A stretch of DNA of 64,000 nucleotides from assembly GCA_965243105.1 (NCBI GenBank), contig CBDEUC010000003.1:806001-870000 (forward strand), given 5' to 3'. The translations under genes were made by a program, and so were the position numbers. This document shows, piece by piece, positions 25,338 to 34,212 of the stretch (within the stretch, counting starts at the first letter, position 1; each line of letters starts with the position of its first letter). Origin of the DNA: WLWS01 sp965243105. GTDB lineage: Bacteria > Pseudomonadota > Gammaproteobacteria > Eutrophobiales > Eutrophobiaceae. The notes under the pieces are model-generated. The model saw only the letters and a program-made list of their open reading frames with translations, did no database searches and was not told the origin of the DNA.

Positions 25338-26201
25338 ACTCGGCATCAGTCCGATATCAAATTCCATGTGACTGAAGGTCTCCGGTAAATCAAACTCGCT
25401 TGCGAGCTCAGCGTCGCTTGATGCCTTAAAGTCACCAATCAGCGAACTCTTGGTGGCAAATACTGCATCGGTGTCGAGGTATTCATCACCGGCTGCAAAG
25501 ATGTGCGTAGTAAGTGTTTCATAACCGTCCGCTGATACGATCATGTGTACGTGCGCAGGTCTCATGGCATGACGACCGCTGGCATTCAGTAATCTTCCCA
25601 CCGTTGCATCGGTGGGGACGGAATACGGCAGGGGTTTTTCAGTGACAAATGCATAGCTGCCATCTTCCCTGCTGCGGAATTTTCCGCGCATGTTGTACTC
25701 GGGCATGTCAGGATCCTGAACATCATACTTGCCGTTGCCGGCAGTCTGCCAGACATCCAGCAAGGCACCTGCAACGGGATTGCCGTCCTTGTCCGTCACT
25801 TTTCCTGTCACCAGGCTGACTTCACCTGCATAGGCCTGCTTTATAATGCTTTCGCCGTATTCTTTCTCTTCCGAGCCTGCCACGTAAAACGGCCCCAGTA
25901 CCGTTGACTCGGTACCCGCACCACCTTTTGGATGATTGATAGCGTCGACCAGCATGGAAACCCCAAGCACATCCGAGAGAAGAATAAATTCCTGGCGCTT
26001 GTCGTCACAAATTTTGCCCGTGTCAGTTAAATACATGATGGCTTCAAACCATTCCTTTTCAGTGAGCTCTACGTCCTTGACGAAGTCATGCAGGTGAGTA
26101 ATCAGTGAGAGAATGATCTGCTTGAATCTTGGATCCTGTGTCTTGGAGCCGTACTCTTCCAGTACGATGTCCGTCAGGTTATCAATGGTAAAGTCCCGCA
26201 T
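25332..26201 (-). CDS. Hydroxyquinol 1,2-dioxygenase (intradiol)
   Basis: The 289-residue intradiol dioxygenase has Fe(III) ligands Y159, Y193, H217 and H219 (GKYDVQD, PLPYSVPTD, RPAHVHM) and an N-terminal helical dimer domain. ESTVLGPFYVAGSEE is typical of hydroxyquinol enzymes, not of catechol 1,2-dioxygenases. The product would be maleylacetate, and maleylacetate reductase lies three genes upstream in the operon, which fixes the assignment. It is the last gene of the operon. Confidence 0.9.
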   Translation of the reverse strand: MRDFTIDNLTDIVLEEYGSKTQDPRFKQIILSLITHLHDFVKDVELTEKEWFEAIMYLTDTGKICDDKRQEFILLSDVLGVSMLVDAINHPKGGAGTESTVLGPFYVAGSEEKEYGESIIKQAYAGEVSLVTGKVTDKDGNPVAGALLDVWQTAGNGKYDVQDPDMPEYNMRGKFRSREDGSYAFVTEKPLPYSVPTDATVGRLLNASGRHAMRPAHVHMIVSADGYETLTTHIFAAGDEYLDTDAVFATKSSLIGDFKASSDAELASEFDLPETFSHMEFDIGLMPSS

Positions 26202-26275
26202 GTTATTTAGCCCCTGTTTTGTCAGTTAAGTTTTGAAAAATATTTTGTGCCATTAAAGACATCGGTCGATGCTGT

Positions 26276-27451
26276 TCAGGGATACAGCGAACAAACATCG
26301 TGCCCATATAACCAGGCCATGCTGGCAAAGTTACCGCCTTTAAATTCTTCCCCGGCCCCATCACTACCCACCCTGTGCTCCTTCTGCCCCTGTTCCCATG
26401 CAGCTTTCTGCACATTGGCTGTACGCTCAATGCGGGCACTTTCATAGGCTTGAAGGGCATCCGTGCTGTCATCGTAGTTTGCAGCAAAATGGGCAAAGAC
26501 CCAACCATCTTCCATGGCCATTACCGCGCCCTGTGCCAGGTAGGGCACCATCGGATGCGCTGCATCGCCAAGCAGGGTTATTCGATCGCTGGACCACTTG
26601 TGCAATGGCTTTCTCCGTAAAAGCGCCCACTTGAAACATTCATTTTCTTTTGTCTGGGCAATGATTCGGCAAACCACCGGGTCCCAGCCGTCAAAGCGAT
26701 TTACCAGCTCCTCTTTTTCAGCCGGACTCGTCCAAGATTCGGTTTTCCAATCTGGATCTTCAACTATGGCAACATAGTTAAGCATGGCACCTCGACGCAG
26801 GTAGTAGGCCACCATGTGTCTTCCGGGACCAGTCCATATGTTGAGATCAGGTTCCATCAGGTCACTACCCACCGACCCTGTTGTGACGAGTCCCCGGTAG
26901 GCTACGTGACCGGTAAACTCGGCACCCGGCTCGTCATAAAGATTTGAACGTATGATGGAATGGACACCATCCGCAGCCAGCACTGTTTCAGCCTGTTGAA
27001 CGCTGCCGTCCTCAAATTCAAGTGTCACATGGTCGGGTTCCTCGGCAATGGACACCAGGCGCTTTTTCAAAGCGATTGCTTGTGGGTCCTTACCCAGTAC
27101 CGCATCACTCAGGGCCCGGTGCAGGTCAGCACGATGAATGTCAACAAAAGGAGAACCGAATTCCTTCTCAAAGTCCTCGTCAAAAGGCAGGACAAAGCTT
27201 GGCTCACCGCTTTGATAGTGACGGGTCTTTAATGCCCGCGGGCGAAAGTCATAGGGCTCAAGGGCAGGACGTAAGCCAAGTTTCCTGATTACCTTAATTG
27301 CATTGGGACTCAGGTGCAGGCCGGCACCTACTTCAGCCAGCTTGCTTGACTGTTCGTACACCCGTACCGGTATGCCTTTATACTGCAGCGATAGTGCGGC
27401 AGTCAGCCCGCCAATGCCGGCTCCGATAATTGTTACACCGGGCAGTGCCAT
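26276..27451 (-). CDS. FAD-dependent aromatic monooxygenase (salicylate hydroxylase-like)
   Basis: The 391-residue class A flavoprotein hydroxylase has an N-terminal GAGIGGLTAALSL dinucleotide motif, a mid DG motif (VLAADGVHSIIR) and LLGDAAHPMVPYLAQGAVMAMEDG for FAD ribityl binding. It sits between the CoA-transferase and hydroxyquinol dioxygenase genes, so it probably makes hydroxyquinol from a dihydroxylated or carboxylated phenol such as resorcinol or 2,4-dihydroxybenzoate. The exact substrate is inferred only. About 70 bases separate it from the dioxygenase. Confidence 0.88.
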   Translation of the reverse strand: MALPGVTIIGAGIGGLTAALSLQYKGIPVRVYEQSSKLAEVGAGLHLSPNAIKVIRKLGLRPALEPYDFRPRALKTRHYQSGEPSFVLPFDEDFEKEFGSPFVDIHRADLHRALSDAVLGKDPQAIALKKRLVSIAEEPDHVTLEFEDGSVQQAETVLAADGVHSIIRSNLYDEPGAEFTGHVAYRGLVTTGSVGSDLMEPDLNIWTGPGRHMVAYYLRRGAMLNYVAIVEDPDWKTESWTSPAEKEELVNRFDGWDPVVCRIIAQTKENECFKWALLRRKPLHKWSSDRITLLGDAAHPMVPYLAQGAVMAMEDGWVFAHFAANYDDSTDALQAYESARIERTANVQKAAWEQGQKEHRVGSDGAGEEFKGGNFASMAWLYGHDVCSLYP

Positions 27452-27465
27452 GAACGCAGCTGCCC

Positions 27466-28815
27466 CTAAGTGTCCAACGCCACTTTAAATGCCGCAGTGG
27501 TTTTATTCTTTACTTCTTCCAGTTCAACCCCCGGCATTAACTTGACCAGTAACATTTCTCCACCGACAAAATGAAATACCGCCAGCTCGGTGATGACAAC
27601 ATTAACCACGCCCGACGCAGTCAGGGGTAAATCGCATTGCTTAACAAGCTTGCTCTCGCCTTCTTTACTGCAGTGAGTCATGGTCACGATAAGCTTCCTT
27701 GCACCTGATGCGAGATCCATGGCACCACCCACTCCCAGCAGAGGTTTTCCGGGTACTGCCCAGTTGGCGAGGTTAGCGCTTTCATCCACCTGCAGCCCAC
27801 CCATGATGGCTGCATCCACGTGGCCGCCACGAATCATGCCAAATGAAACAGAGCTGTCGAAGTAGCTTGAGCCTTCAAGTGCCGTGACCGGGATCTTCCC
27901 GGCATTGACCGGGTATTCCATGGCCCCGCCTTCTTCAGGTTCCGGGCCAACACCCAGCATGCCATTCTCAGAGTGCAGGATGATGCCGTGTTCGGGAGTG
28001 ATAAGATCTGCAACCAGCGTAGGGATACCGATACCGAGATTAACCACGTCACCGCGGTTTAGCTCGGCCAGCGCGGCCTCGGCCATGTTCATGCGCGCAT
28101 CGTCTACCTTTTTCAAACTTGAGGAGACCGACGCGGAAGAACCAAGGTCTTCTTCTTTCAATGTCGCCTGCACCAGGTAGTCAACGAAACATCCCGGTGT
28201 GTGCACATCGTTTGGACCGATTTCTCCCACTTCCACTATCTCTTCTACCTCTGCTATAACAAGGTCAGAAGCCGTGGCCGCGGCCTGGTTAAAATTATTT
28301 TCCGTAAGCCTGTAGCGAAGATTACCGGCGGTGTCCGCTTGCCATGCCCTGACAAAGGAAACATTGCCACGCAGGGCAGGAATAAACACCATGTCAACGC
28401 CGTCAATATTCCTGTTTTCCCTTCCCTCTGCCAGCGGCGTGCCCGCCGATGTGGGTGTGAAAAACCCACCGAGACCGGCACCACCGGCGCGAATGGCTTC
28501 AGCCAGTGTGCCCTGTGGCAACAACTCGCATTCAAGCTCTCCCGATTGCGCAGCAGCAACGGCTTCCCTGTTACTTGTAAAGTAGGAACCGATGGCTTTC
28601 TTCAGCTGCCCATTGCGTAGCAGCCGACCACCACCAAGCCCGGCCTCGCTGACATTGTTGGCGACCAGGGTTAAATTCCCGGTACCGGTTTCTGCAAGTG
28701 CATGCATCAGGTGTACCGGGTTACCGGTCATGCCAAAACCACCGGAGATCAGCACATCCCCCGGTTTCACTTTTTGCGCTGCTTCTTCGCAGCTAATTTG
28801 CGGTACGGTTTTCAT
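27466..28815 (-). CDS. Fused 3-oxoadipate CoA-transferase (A+B subunits)
   Basis: The 449-residue protein is a fusion of CoA-transferase A (about 1-225; ISGGFGMTGNP) and B (about 240-449; GIGIPTLVADL). The catalytic Glu is in HSENGMLGVGP and FGMIRGGHVDAAIMGG is typical of subunit B. Acting after maleylacetate reductase it would convert 3-oxoadipate to its CoA ester. No thiolase (PcaF) is in the window. The gap to the monooxygenase is 14 bases. A hairpin repeat lies upstream. Confidence 0.88.
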   Translation of the reverse strand: MKTVPQISCEEAAQKVKPGDVLISGGFGMTGNPVHLMHALAETGTGNLTLVANNVSEAGLGGGRLLRNGQLKKAIGSYFTSNREAVAAAQSGELECELLPQGTLAEAIRAGGAGLGGFFTPTSAGTPLAEGRENRNIDGVDMVFIPALRGNVSFVRAWQADTAGNLRYRLTENNFNQAAATASDLVIAEVEEIVEVGEIGPNDVHTPGCFVDYLVQATLKEEDLGSSASVSSSLKKVDDARMNMAEAALAELNRGDVVNLGIGIPTLVADLITPEHGIILHSENGMLGVGPEPEEGGAMEYPVNAGKIPVTALEGSSYFDSSVSFGMIRGGHVDAAIMGGLQVDESANLANWAVPGKPLLGVGGAMDLASGARKLIVTMTHCSKEGESKLVKQCDLPLTASGVVNVVITELAVFHFVGGEMLLVKLMPGVELEEVKNKTTAAFKVALDT

Positions 28816-28850
28816 TAAATTTTCTCGATAGTAATACGTATCAAGCGCAA

Positions 28851-28948
28851 TCGCATGATACAGACAAGCAGAACGTCACAGACCATGGACGGTCTGTGAC
28901 GAGCTTGCAGGGGCGTACTTGTAGCGTTTCTGTGTTCTGTTCATGCGA
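28851..28948. repeat. Intergenic hairpin repeat, family 1-like copy C
   Basis: A perfect 10-base hairpin GTCACAGACC-atggac-GGTCTGTGAC (28875-28900) is followed by GGGGCGTACTTGTAGCG, all inside an imperfect outer stem TCGCATGA/TCATGCGA. The layout (atgga loop, then a GCGTAC stem, then closing arm) is the same as copies A and B although the arm sequences differ. It is between the CoA-transferase and maleylacetate reductase genes. Confidence 0.75.
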
Positions 28949-28979
28949 GTGCGCCCCAAGTTTTGTTACCTGCAATTTA

Positions 28980-30044
28980 CTAAACCATCCCCGGTTGCTT
29001 TCCATGCAGGGCATTTAATAACAAAGCCTTTAACCTTTCGGCATTCACCGGCTCTGGATTGACCAATGGTTTTTCCAGGGTGACTTCTACTGCACGCTCA
29101 AGATCATTTTCTTTGATACCAATTTCAGTCAGCGCCGTTGGTGCGCCCAGCTCAAGTGCCAGCTGGTGTATACCCATTGCCGCGTCATCTGCTCCCAGTG
29201 CTTCAGCGACCCTGGCGGTTCCCTCGGCTGTTGCCGCAGCATTGTAGGCCACCGCGTGTGGTAGCAGGATGGCGTGGGTTTCAGCATGGGGGGTATTAAA
29301 AGTTCCACCAAAGGTATGACATAGACGGTGGTGCAGGCTGGTGATACCGGTTCCAAGAGCCGCACCCGCCATGCTCGCACCATAGAGCGCCATCGCCCTG
29401 GCATCCATGTTGCCAGGGTCCTTCATGATCAGCGGCAAGCTTTGCGCAAGCGCACGAATACCATCAAGAGCCATGCTGGAAATAAGCGGGTTAGGTTTAT
29501 CCGTGGCAACGTTGACCACCGCCTGTGCCATGGCATTAATACCGCTGACTGCAGCGAATTTCGGCGGCAGCGTCAGGGTCAGTTCCGGGTCGTAAATCGT
29601 CAGTGTGGGAACAACACGGTCGTCTCTCGCGGTGACTTTCCTGTTCGCCTCGGTTACACCCCATATATTGGTCATCTCTGAACCGGCATAGCTCGTTGGA
29701 ATAACAATATTGTCAATGCCTTCGTTGGCCGCAAGCGCCTTGCCAAGACCCGTGGTTGAACCTCCCCCGAGGGCAACCGTGCAATCAACGCTGAGCTCCC
29801 TCGCCATCGTAGCAGCCGCTGAAAGAGTATCCGCAGGCACATGCATCATGGCCTGGTCAAACAAGCCGGCTGCGCGAGCACCCAGCATGGCCACGATTTC
29901 TTCACCCTGTTGTTTCTGATTGGGAGTCGTCAGGACCAGCGCTTTTTGCTTGCCCAGTTTTTCAAGTTCCTCGGGCAGGAGTTTCAGTGCGCCGTTTGCA
30001 AAAACAATATTCCAGGGTAGCGATGTATATTGAAAATCAAGCAT
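28980..30044 (-). CDS. Maleylacetate reductase
   Basis: The 354-residue protein is an iron-containing alcohol dehydrogenase-fold enzyme of the short maleylacetate reductase branch. It has ALGGGSTTGLGKALA for NAD(P)H binding, a VIPTSYAGSEMTNIWG segment, and LHHRLCHTFGGTFNTPHAETHAILLPH with the metal-region histidines. It reduces maleylacetate to 3-oxoadipate. It is the first gene of the hydroxyquinol operon and faces the LysR gene. Confidence 0.92.
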   Translation of the reverse strand: MLDFQYTSLPWNIVFANGALKLLPEELEKLGKQKALVLTTPNQKQQGEEIVAMLGARAAGLFDQAMMHVPADTLSAAATMARELSVDCTVALGGGSTTGLGKALAANEGIDNIVIPTSYAGSEMTNIWGVTEANRKVTARDDRVVPTLTIYDPELTLTLPPKFAAVSGINAMAQAVVNVATDKPNPLISSMALDGIRALAQSLPLIMKDPGNMDARAMALYGASMAGAALGTGITSLHHRLCHTFGGTFNTPHAETHAILLPHAVAYNAAATAEGTARVAEALGADDAAMGIHQLALELGAPTALTEIGIKENDLERAVEVTLEKPLVNPEPVNAERLKALLLNALHGKQPGMV

Positions 30045-30161
30045 GGGTCAGCAAATCGTTTGAGTAATAAAAGATGAACCGGTCTCAACCGGATTGAGGA
30101 AATAATACATCAATAAGGTATAACAGGATTATTCTATTTTTACACTAACACCGCATTTCTT

Positions 30162-30180
30162 CTATGCAAAAATTGCATAG
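30162..30180. promoter_or_regulatory. LysR-type inverted-repeat operator (CTATGCAA-AAA-TTGCATAG)
   Basis: Perfect 8-base arms flank a 3-base centre; the inner part TGCAAAAATTGCA fits the T-N11-A LysR box. It lies 43 bases upstream of the LysR start, in the divergent region with maleylacetate reductase. It is the likely binding site for activation of the hydroxyquinol operon and autoregulation. Confidence 0.75.
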
Positions 30181-30222
30181 TCCCGTTCACGGGTCTAATA
30201 TAATTCACGGGGGGACGCAAAT

Positions 30223-31149
30223 TTGGTCGACACAGAAATAGATTTCCGGCTGCTGTATGTATTCCAGGCCCTGATGGACAAGCGCCAGGTCAGTGCGGCA
30301 GCAAATCATCTTGGGCTCGGGCAGCCAAGCGTGAGTCGTGCCCTGACAAAACTACGCGCGCACTTTGACGATCCGCTTTTCGTTCGTACACAGCACAGCA
30401 TGGAACCCACGCCCCTGGCTCTCGAACTTTCTCCCTCGGTCGATGAAATGCTTGAGCTCTATGACAACAAGCTTTCCAGCGGTTCATCATTTGACCCGGC
30501 TACATCAAGGCGAACATTTCATATCGCGGCTTCCGAAGTGGGGCACGTGTTGTTGTTTTCCAGGCTCATAGAAAAAGTCGCGGAACTTGCACCCAATGTA
30601 CAGCTACACGCAGTCCCGCTTGGCATGAATGCACTGATCAGCGAACTTGAACGGGGAGAGACGGCCATGGCATTTGGTCCCTACCCGAAACTCTACGCCG
30701 GGATCCACGAAAGAACCCTGTACAGGGAACGTTACATTTGCCTCGTGCGCAGGGGCCACCCGGCCGTTACTTCAAAAATCGATTCAAAGACCTTTGAAAG
30801 CTGTAAGCATATCCTCATTTCCGCACAGGGAATGGGACATAATCATGAACAGGTAGAGTCCCAGCTGAAAAAACTTTGTCCCAGCGAAAACATCAAGCTG
30901 GTCACGCATAATTTTCTGACTGCGGCGCTGCTGGTAGAGAATACGGATTGTATCGTCACCCTGCCATCGGGCGCTGCACAGGCACTGGATCACGGAGATC
31001 GCTTGCAGGTGGTGGAGCCACCGGTGAAGTTACCCTCTTACGATATAAAGCTATACTGGCACGAACGCTATCACAGGGACCCGGCACACAAGTGGATGCG
31101 GGAATTGATTTACGAATTATTTCAGAACACCGGGAATATACTCAAATAA
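30223..31149 (+). CDS. LysR family transcriptional regulator
   Basis: The 308-residue protein has an N-terminal winged HTH (LYVFQALMDKRQVSAAANHLGLGQPSVSRALTKLR) and a periplasmic-binding-like effector domain. The start is TTG at 30223 with GGGGGG A few bases upstream (30209-30215); the first in-frame ATG would cut the HTH. Divergent from the maleylacetate reductase operon with a LysR box between them, so it most likely controls the hydroxyquinol genes. Its N-terminus (DFRLLYVFQAL) is like the NodD/NahR/PcpR branch. Confidence 0.92.
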   Translation: MVDTEIDFRLLYVFQALMDKRQVSAAANHLGLGQPSVSRALTKLRAHFDDPLFVRTQHSMEPTPLALELSPSVDEMLELYDNKLSSGSSFDPATSRRTFHIAASEVGHVLLFSRLIEKVAELAPNVQLHAVPLGMNALISELERGETAMAFGPYPKLYAGIHERTLYRERYICLVRRGHPAVTSKIDSKTFESCKHILISAQGMGHNHEQVESQLKKLCPSENIKLVTHNFLTAALLVENTDCIVTLPSGAAQALDHGDRLQVVEPPVKLPSYDIKLYWHERYHRDPAHKWMRELIYELFQNTGNILK

Positions 31150-31190
31150 AAATATAGACTGATACCGCCCGGCGCAATGCATTTAAAGCA

Positions 31191-32861
31191 TCAGTCAACA
31201 AGTTCACCAACACAGAAGTGCGCCATGTGTTTTTCTGCTAACCTGCTGTGATAGGTTCCAAATTCGGCGGTCGCATCTTTTCCGGCGTACATTCGAGCAA
31301 CAAATGGACCGCCCGGATGATGATCCTTCCATTCGCTGAAATCGTAAACTTTGCCCTTAATAATGATCCAGCAATCTTCAAAAGTATTATGTTGTTGGAC
31401 TTCTTTCAATGTTACTTTTCTGTCGCCTTTCAATGACACCTCCGGCACCCAGAGGTTACGCGCCACATCACTTCGGGCTTCTCGAACTGCTTCGGCAGAG
31501 CGAAAATCCCAGGGTCCTAATCTTTTCGCTGGTATTTCATCACCGATGTCGCGCGCATCAAAGGCATAGAGCCAGGAATCATCACCCCCTGCGCGCTTGG
31601 CATGATCAAATACGGGATAGTCTCGCTCATCCAGTGCCTTCAAAATTTTCTGACGTTCAGGCGAGTCTTCCGGCTCAAGATGTTTTAGCAGAAATTTTGA
31701 CGAAAACTGCACCCGTGTACCGCGGTAATGCCGAACACGTTCGTAATGCAGAAGTGCGCTATACACATCAGTCTTGTGAAGTTCGAAACACTTACCAAGG
31801 GCGGCTCCGTCCTCGATGGCAAGTGCCGCACCCTGGCCAAAAGTTGGTAGTACCGCGTGGGCTGCATCGCCCAATAAGGCCACTCGTCCATTATGCCAGC
31901 TTGGAAAAGCGTCCATGTCATATAAGCCCCACTTGGTTGGATTGTTTATACCTTTTACCAAAGCTACAGCGTCATCCATACGCACATCATCCTTGAAAGC
32001 CTTCTTCACATTAGCGACCATTTCGTCGCGGTCTGCCGGAAACCAGTCACCTTCATCACCTTCGAATTCGTCAGCATTGGGCTCATAGTACCCCATCCAA
32101 ACGTTATAAAGCTCACCACCGCGTATCCAGTAGGAGACTACGTAACCAAATTCTGTCTTACGTGCATCCATGCTTTTTGAATCAATAGGGTTGTAATCCA
32201 TTGGGCTACCGTCTTCCTTGGTGAGCTTTGCTACTTGTTCCCTGGGGATAACGCCGCGATAACAAACAACAAAGGTCCAGCGCCGTGGTGGTGCATCCGG
32301 ATACACAAACTTTCGCGTGACAGAATTGAGGCCGTCCGCACCAATTACAAGATCCGCCGTTGCACTCGTGCCGTCCTTGAAAGTGACCGTGGCTTGCTCG
32401 TCCGTTTGGGAGATGGCGTCCAGCCTTTTCGACATATGTATTTGTATTGGACATTCCGCTCCGGTTTCCGGAGTGAAATCATAACAACGCTTGTATAGGC
32501 ACATGAGCAGGTCAAGCCGGTGCATGTGGTGAAAACCGGCCTGATCATTGGCCTTTGTATTGTGATCCAGGGGTTTTATCGACAGAGAACCATCATCCAT
32601 TACCATGCGCGTAGTTTCGAGTATGGCAGCACGTCCGCCTTCTACAGCACCATCTTCACCTTTTGGATCTCCGCCGGTTAGATCAACACCCAACCACTTG
32701 CAAAGCCTCGCACCATTGGGTGGCATGGTGATTCCGGCACCGGCTGTGCTTGGCTTTTCGGTTTGTTCGTAAACATCTACTGATGTGAACTGGCCTGACT
32801 CGCGTAGTGCGAGAGCGGCAAACAAGCCTCCCATACCCGCACCAATGATCACTGCTCGCAT
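31191..32861 (-). CDS. FAD monooxygenase fused to a cytochrome b5 domain
   Basis: The 556-residue fusion has a class A flavin hydroxylase (about residues 1-410) with GAGMGGLFAALAL, VIGADGLNSVTRKFV and LLGDAAHAVLPTFGQGAALAIEDG, then a linker, then a cytochrome b5-like domain (about 482-556). The b5 domain has HHPGGPFVARMYAGKDATAEF and a later HS pair; H515 and H538 are the expected haem ligands. Salicylate/3-hydroxybenzoate hydroxylases are normally free-standing and take electrons from NAD(P)H directly, so the haem domain is unusual. It is monocistronic and convergent with the LysR gene. Substrate unknown; an aromatic acid or phenol is likely. Confidence 0.88.
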   Translation of the reverse strand: MRAVIIGAGMGGLFAALALRESGQFTSVDVYEQTEKPSTAGAGITMPPNGARLCKWLGVDLTGGDPKGEDGAVEGGRAAILETTRMVMDDGSLSIKPLDHNTKANDQAGFHHMHRLDLLMCLYKRCYDFTPETGAECPIQIHMSKRLDAISQTDEQATVTFKDGTSATADLVIGADGLNSVTRKFVYPDAPPRRWTFVVCYRGVIPREQVAKLTKEDGSPMDYNPIDSKSMDARKTEFGYVVSYWIRGGELYNVWMGYYEPNADEFEGDEGDWFPADRDEMVANVKKAFKDDVRMDDAVALVKGINNPTKWGLYDMDAFPSWHNGRVALLGDAAHAVLPTFGQGAALAIEDGAALGKCFELHKTDVYSALLHYERVRHYRGTRVQFSSKFLLKHLEPEDSPERQKILKALDERDYPVFDHAKRAGGDDSWLYAFDARDIGDEIPAKRLGPWDFRSAEAVREARSDVARNLWVPEVSLKGDRKVTLKEVQQHNTFEDCWIIIKGKVYDFSEWKDHHPGGPFVARMYAGKDATAEFGTYHSRLAEKHMAHFCVGELVD

Positions 32862-33088
32862 AATCTCTGCTCCTCGAAAATCAACCTGGAATTAGATCTT
32901 CTTCAAGTATCTTAACCGGGGAATGACTCTCTTTGTAGTAGATTCTAGATTAAACATACTGCAGCGCTTTTTCGAAGAGGAATCCATGTATCTATTTGTC
33001 GCAATCGGGATTGCCTGGTGAAATGTAATCTGGCAAATTGCGGCTCAAGTACATGAAGCTGGATCACAACAGGCCGGTATTCGCTGCG

Positions 33089-34195
33089 ATGAAAATTACA
33101 AGAATCAGTGTGTATCAAAAAACCCTGGACTATGTGGGTGGTACCTACGTGTGGGGCCCGAATTGTGTCCTGAGTGATGCTGACTCCACCGTGGTGGTGC
33201 TGGAAACAGATTCCGGTCTTACGGGCTGCGGCGAGGTTTGCCCCATAGAGGGAAATTACCTGGCGGCCTATGCCGAGGGCGTGAGAGCTGCCATGCCAAG
33301 ACTGGGCAAGGCAATACTGGGGCTCGATCCACGCCAGGTCGCCCTCGTATCGCAGGCCATGGACGCGGAGTTAAAAGGCCATGGCTATGCCAAGACGCCG
33401 GTGGACATGGCCTGCTGGGATATTCTCGGCAAGAGCACCGGCCAGCCTGTGTGGATGCTGATGGGTGGAAAGTTAAACGAGAAGCTACCCATGTATCGCG
33501 TGGCCCCGATGAAATCCGTGGAAGAAACCGTGGCAGAAATGGAGCAAATTCGTGCCCAGGGCTACCGCCAATTCCAGGTCAAGGTGGGTGGTGACTGGCA
33601 GCTGGATATTGAGAGGATTAGAAACACCATTCCGCTTTTGAAAGATGGTGAAATCGCCTTTGCAGATGCCAATACGGGCTGGCGCGTGGATCATGCCATT
33701 CGGGTTTGCCGGGCGGTTCAGGACCTTGATGTTTATATCGAGCAACCCTGCATGACTTACGAGGAATGCCTGCAGGTCAGGCGTAATACCGACCTGCCCA
33801 TGAAGCTGGATGAGTGCATCACCTCTCTCGAAATGGCGGAGCGTGCAGTGAAAGATAAGGCCGCAGAAGTAATATGTATCAAGGTATCAAAGCAGGGTGG
33901 GCTGTCTGCGGCGAAACGCCTGAGGGATTACCTGGTCGAGAAGCGTATACCCATGGTGGTAGAAGATACCTGGGGTGGTGAAATCGTCACTGCAGCGCTG
34001 TCTCACCTTGCCGCATCCACACCCGCCGAGCTGCATGTCAATTCAACCGATCTTCATAATTATGTTAGCGGCAGCACCGGCACACCCGCTCCACGCACCG
34101 AGAACGGCTGCCTGCTGGTAACGGATACACCCGGTCTCGGAGTTGAACCTGACTATAACAGTCTCGGCGAGCCGGTCGCTGTTTACACGCTTTAA
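33089..34195 (+). CDS. Enolase-superfamily epimerase/racemase (hydroxyproline-betaine epimerase-like)
   Basis: The MLE-subgroup protein of about 368 residues has metal ligands D193 (FADANTGW), E218 (YIEQP) and D241 (LDE), and a Lys pair K165 and K265 for two-base proton transfer. HpbD (4-hydroxyproline-betaine 2-epimerase) has the same lysine-pair architecture, and the betaine genes around support it; cis-3-hydroxyproline dehydratase or another acid-sugar-type function is possible. I chose ATG 33089 (MKITRISVYQ) over an upstream TTG/ATG at 33038/33053 because the family starts there. About 225 bases upstream back to the monooxygenase gene show no recognisable feature. Confidence 0.8.
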   Translation: MKITRISVYQKTLDYVGGTYVWGPNCVLSDADSTVVVLETDSGLTGCGEVCPIEGNYLAAYAEGVRAAMPRLGKAILGLDPRQVALVSQAMDAELKGHGYAKTPVDMACWDILGKSTGQPVWMLMGGKLNEKLPMYRVAPMKSVEETVAEMEQIRAQGYRQFQVKVGGDWQLDIERIRNTIPLLKDGEIAFADANTGWRVDHAIRVCRAVQDLDVYIEQPCMTYEECLQVRRNTDLPMKLDECITSLEMAERAVKDKAAEVICIKVSKQGGLSAAKRLRDYLVEKRIPMVVEDTWGGEIVTAALSHLAASTPAELHVNSTDLHNYVSGSTGTPAPRTENGCLLVTDTPGLGVEPDYNSLGEPVAVYTL

Positions 34196-34212
34196 TAACG
34201 GAGCTACAAGCA

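Noticed and set aside
26203..26508. 101-residue frame over the end of the FAD monooxygenase gene
   Set aside because: No family resemblance; it overlaps the monooxygenase 3' end, whose WLYGHDV terminus is normal.
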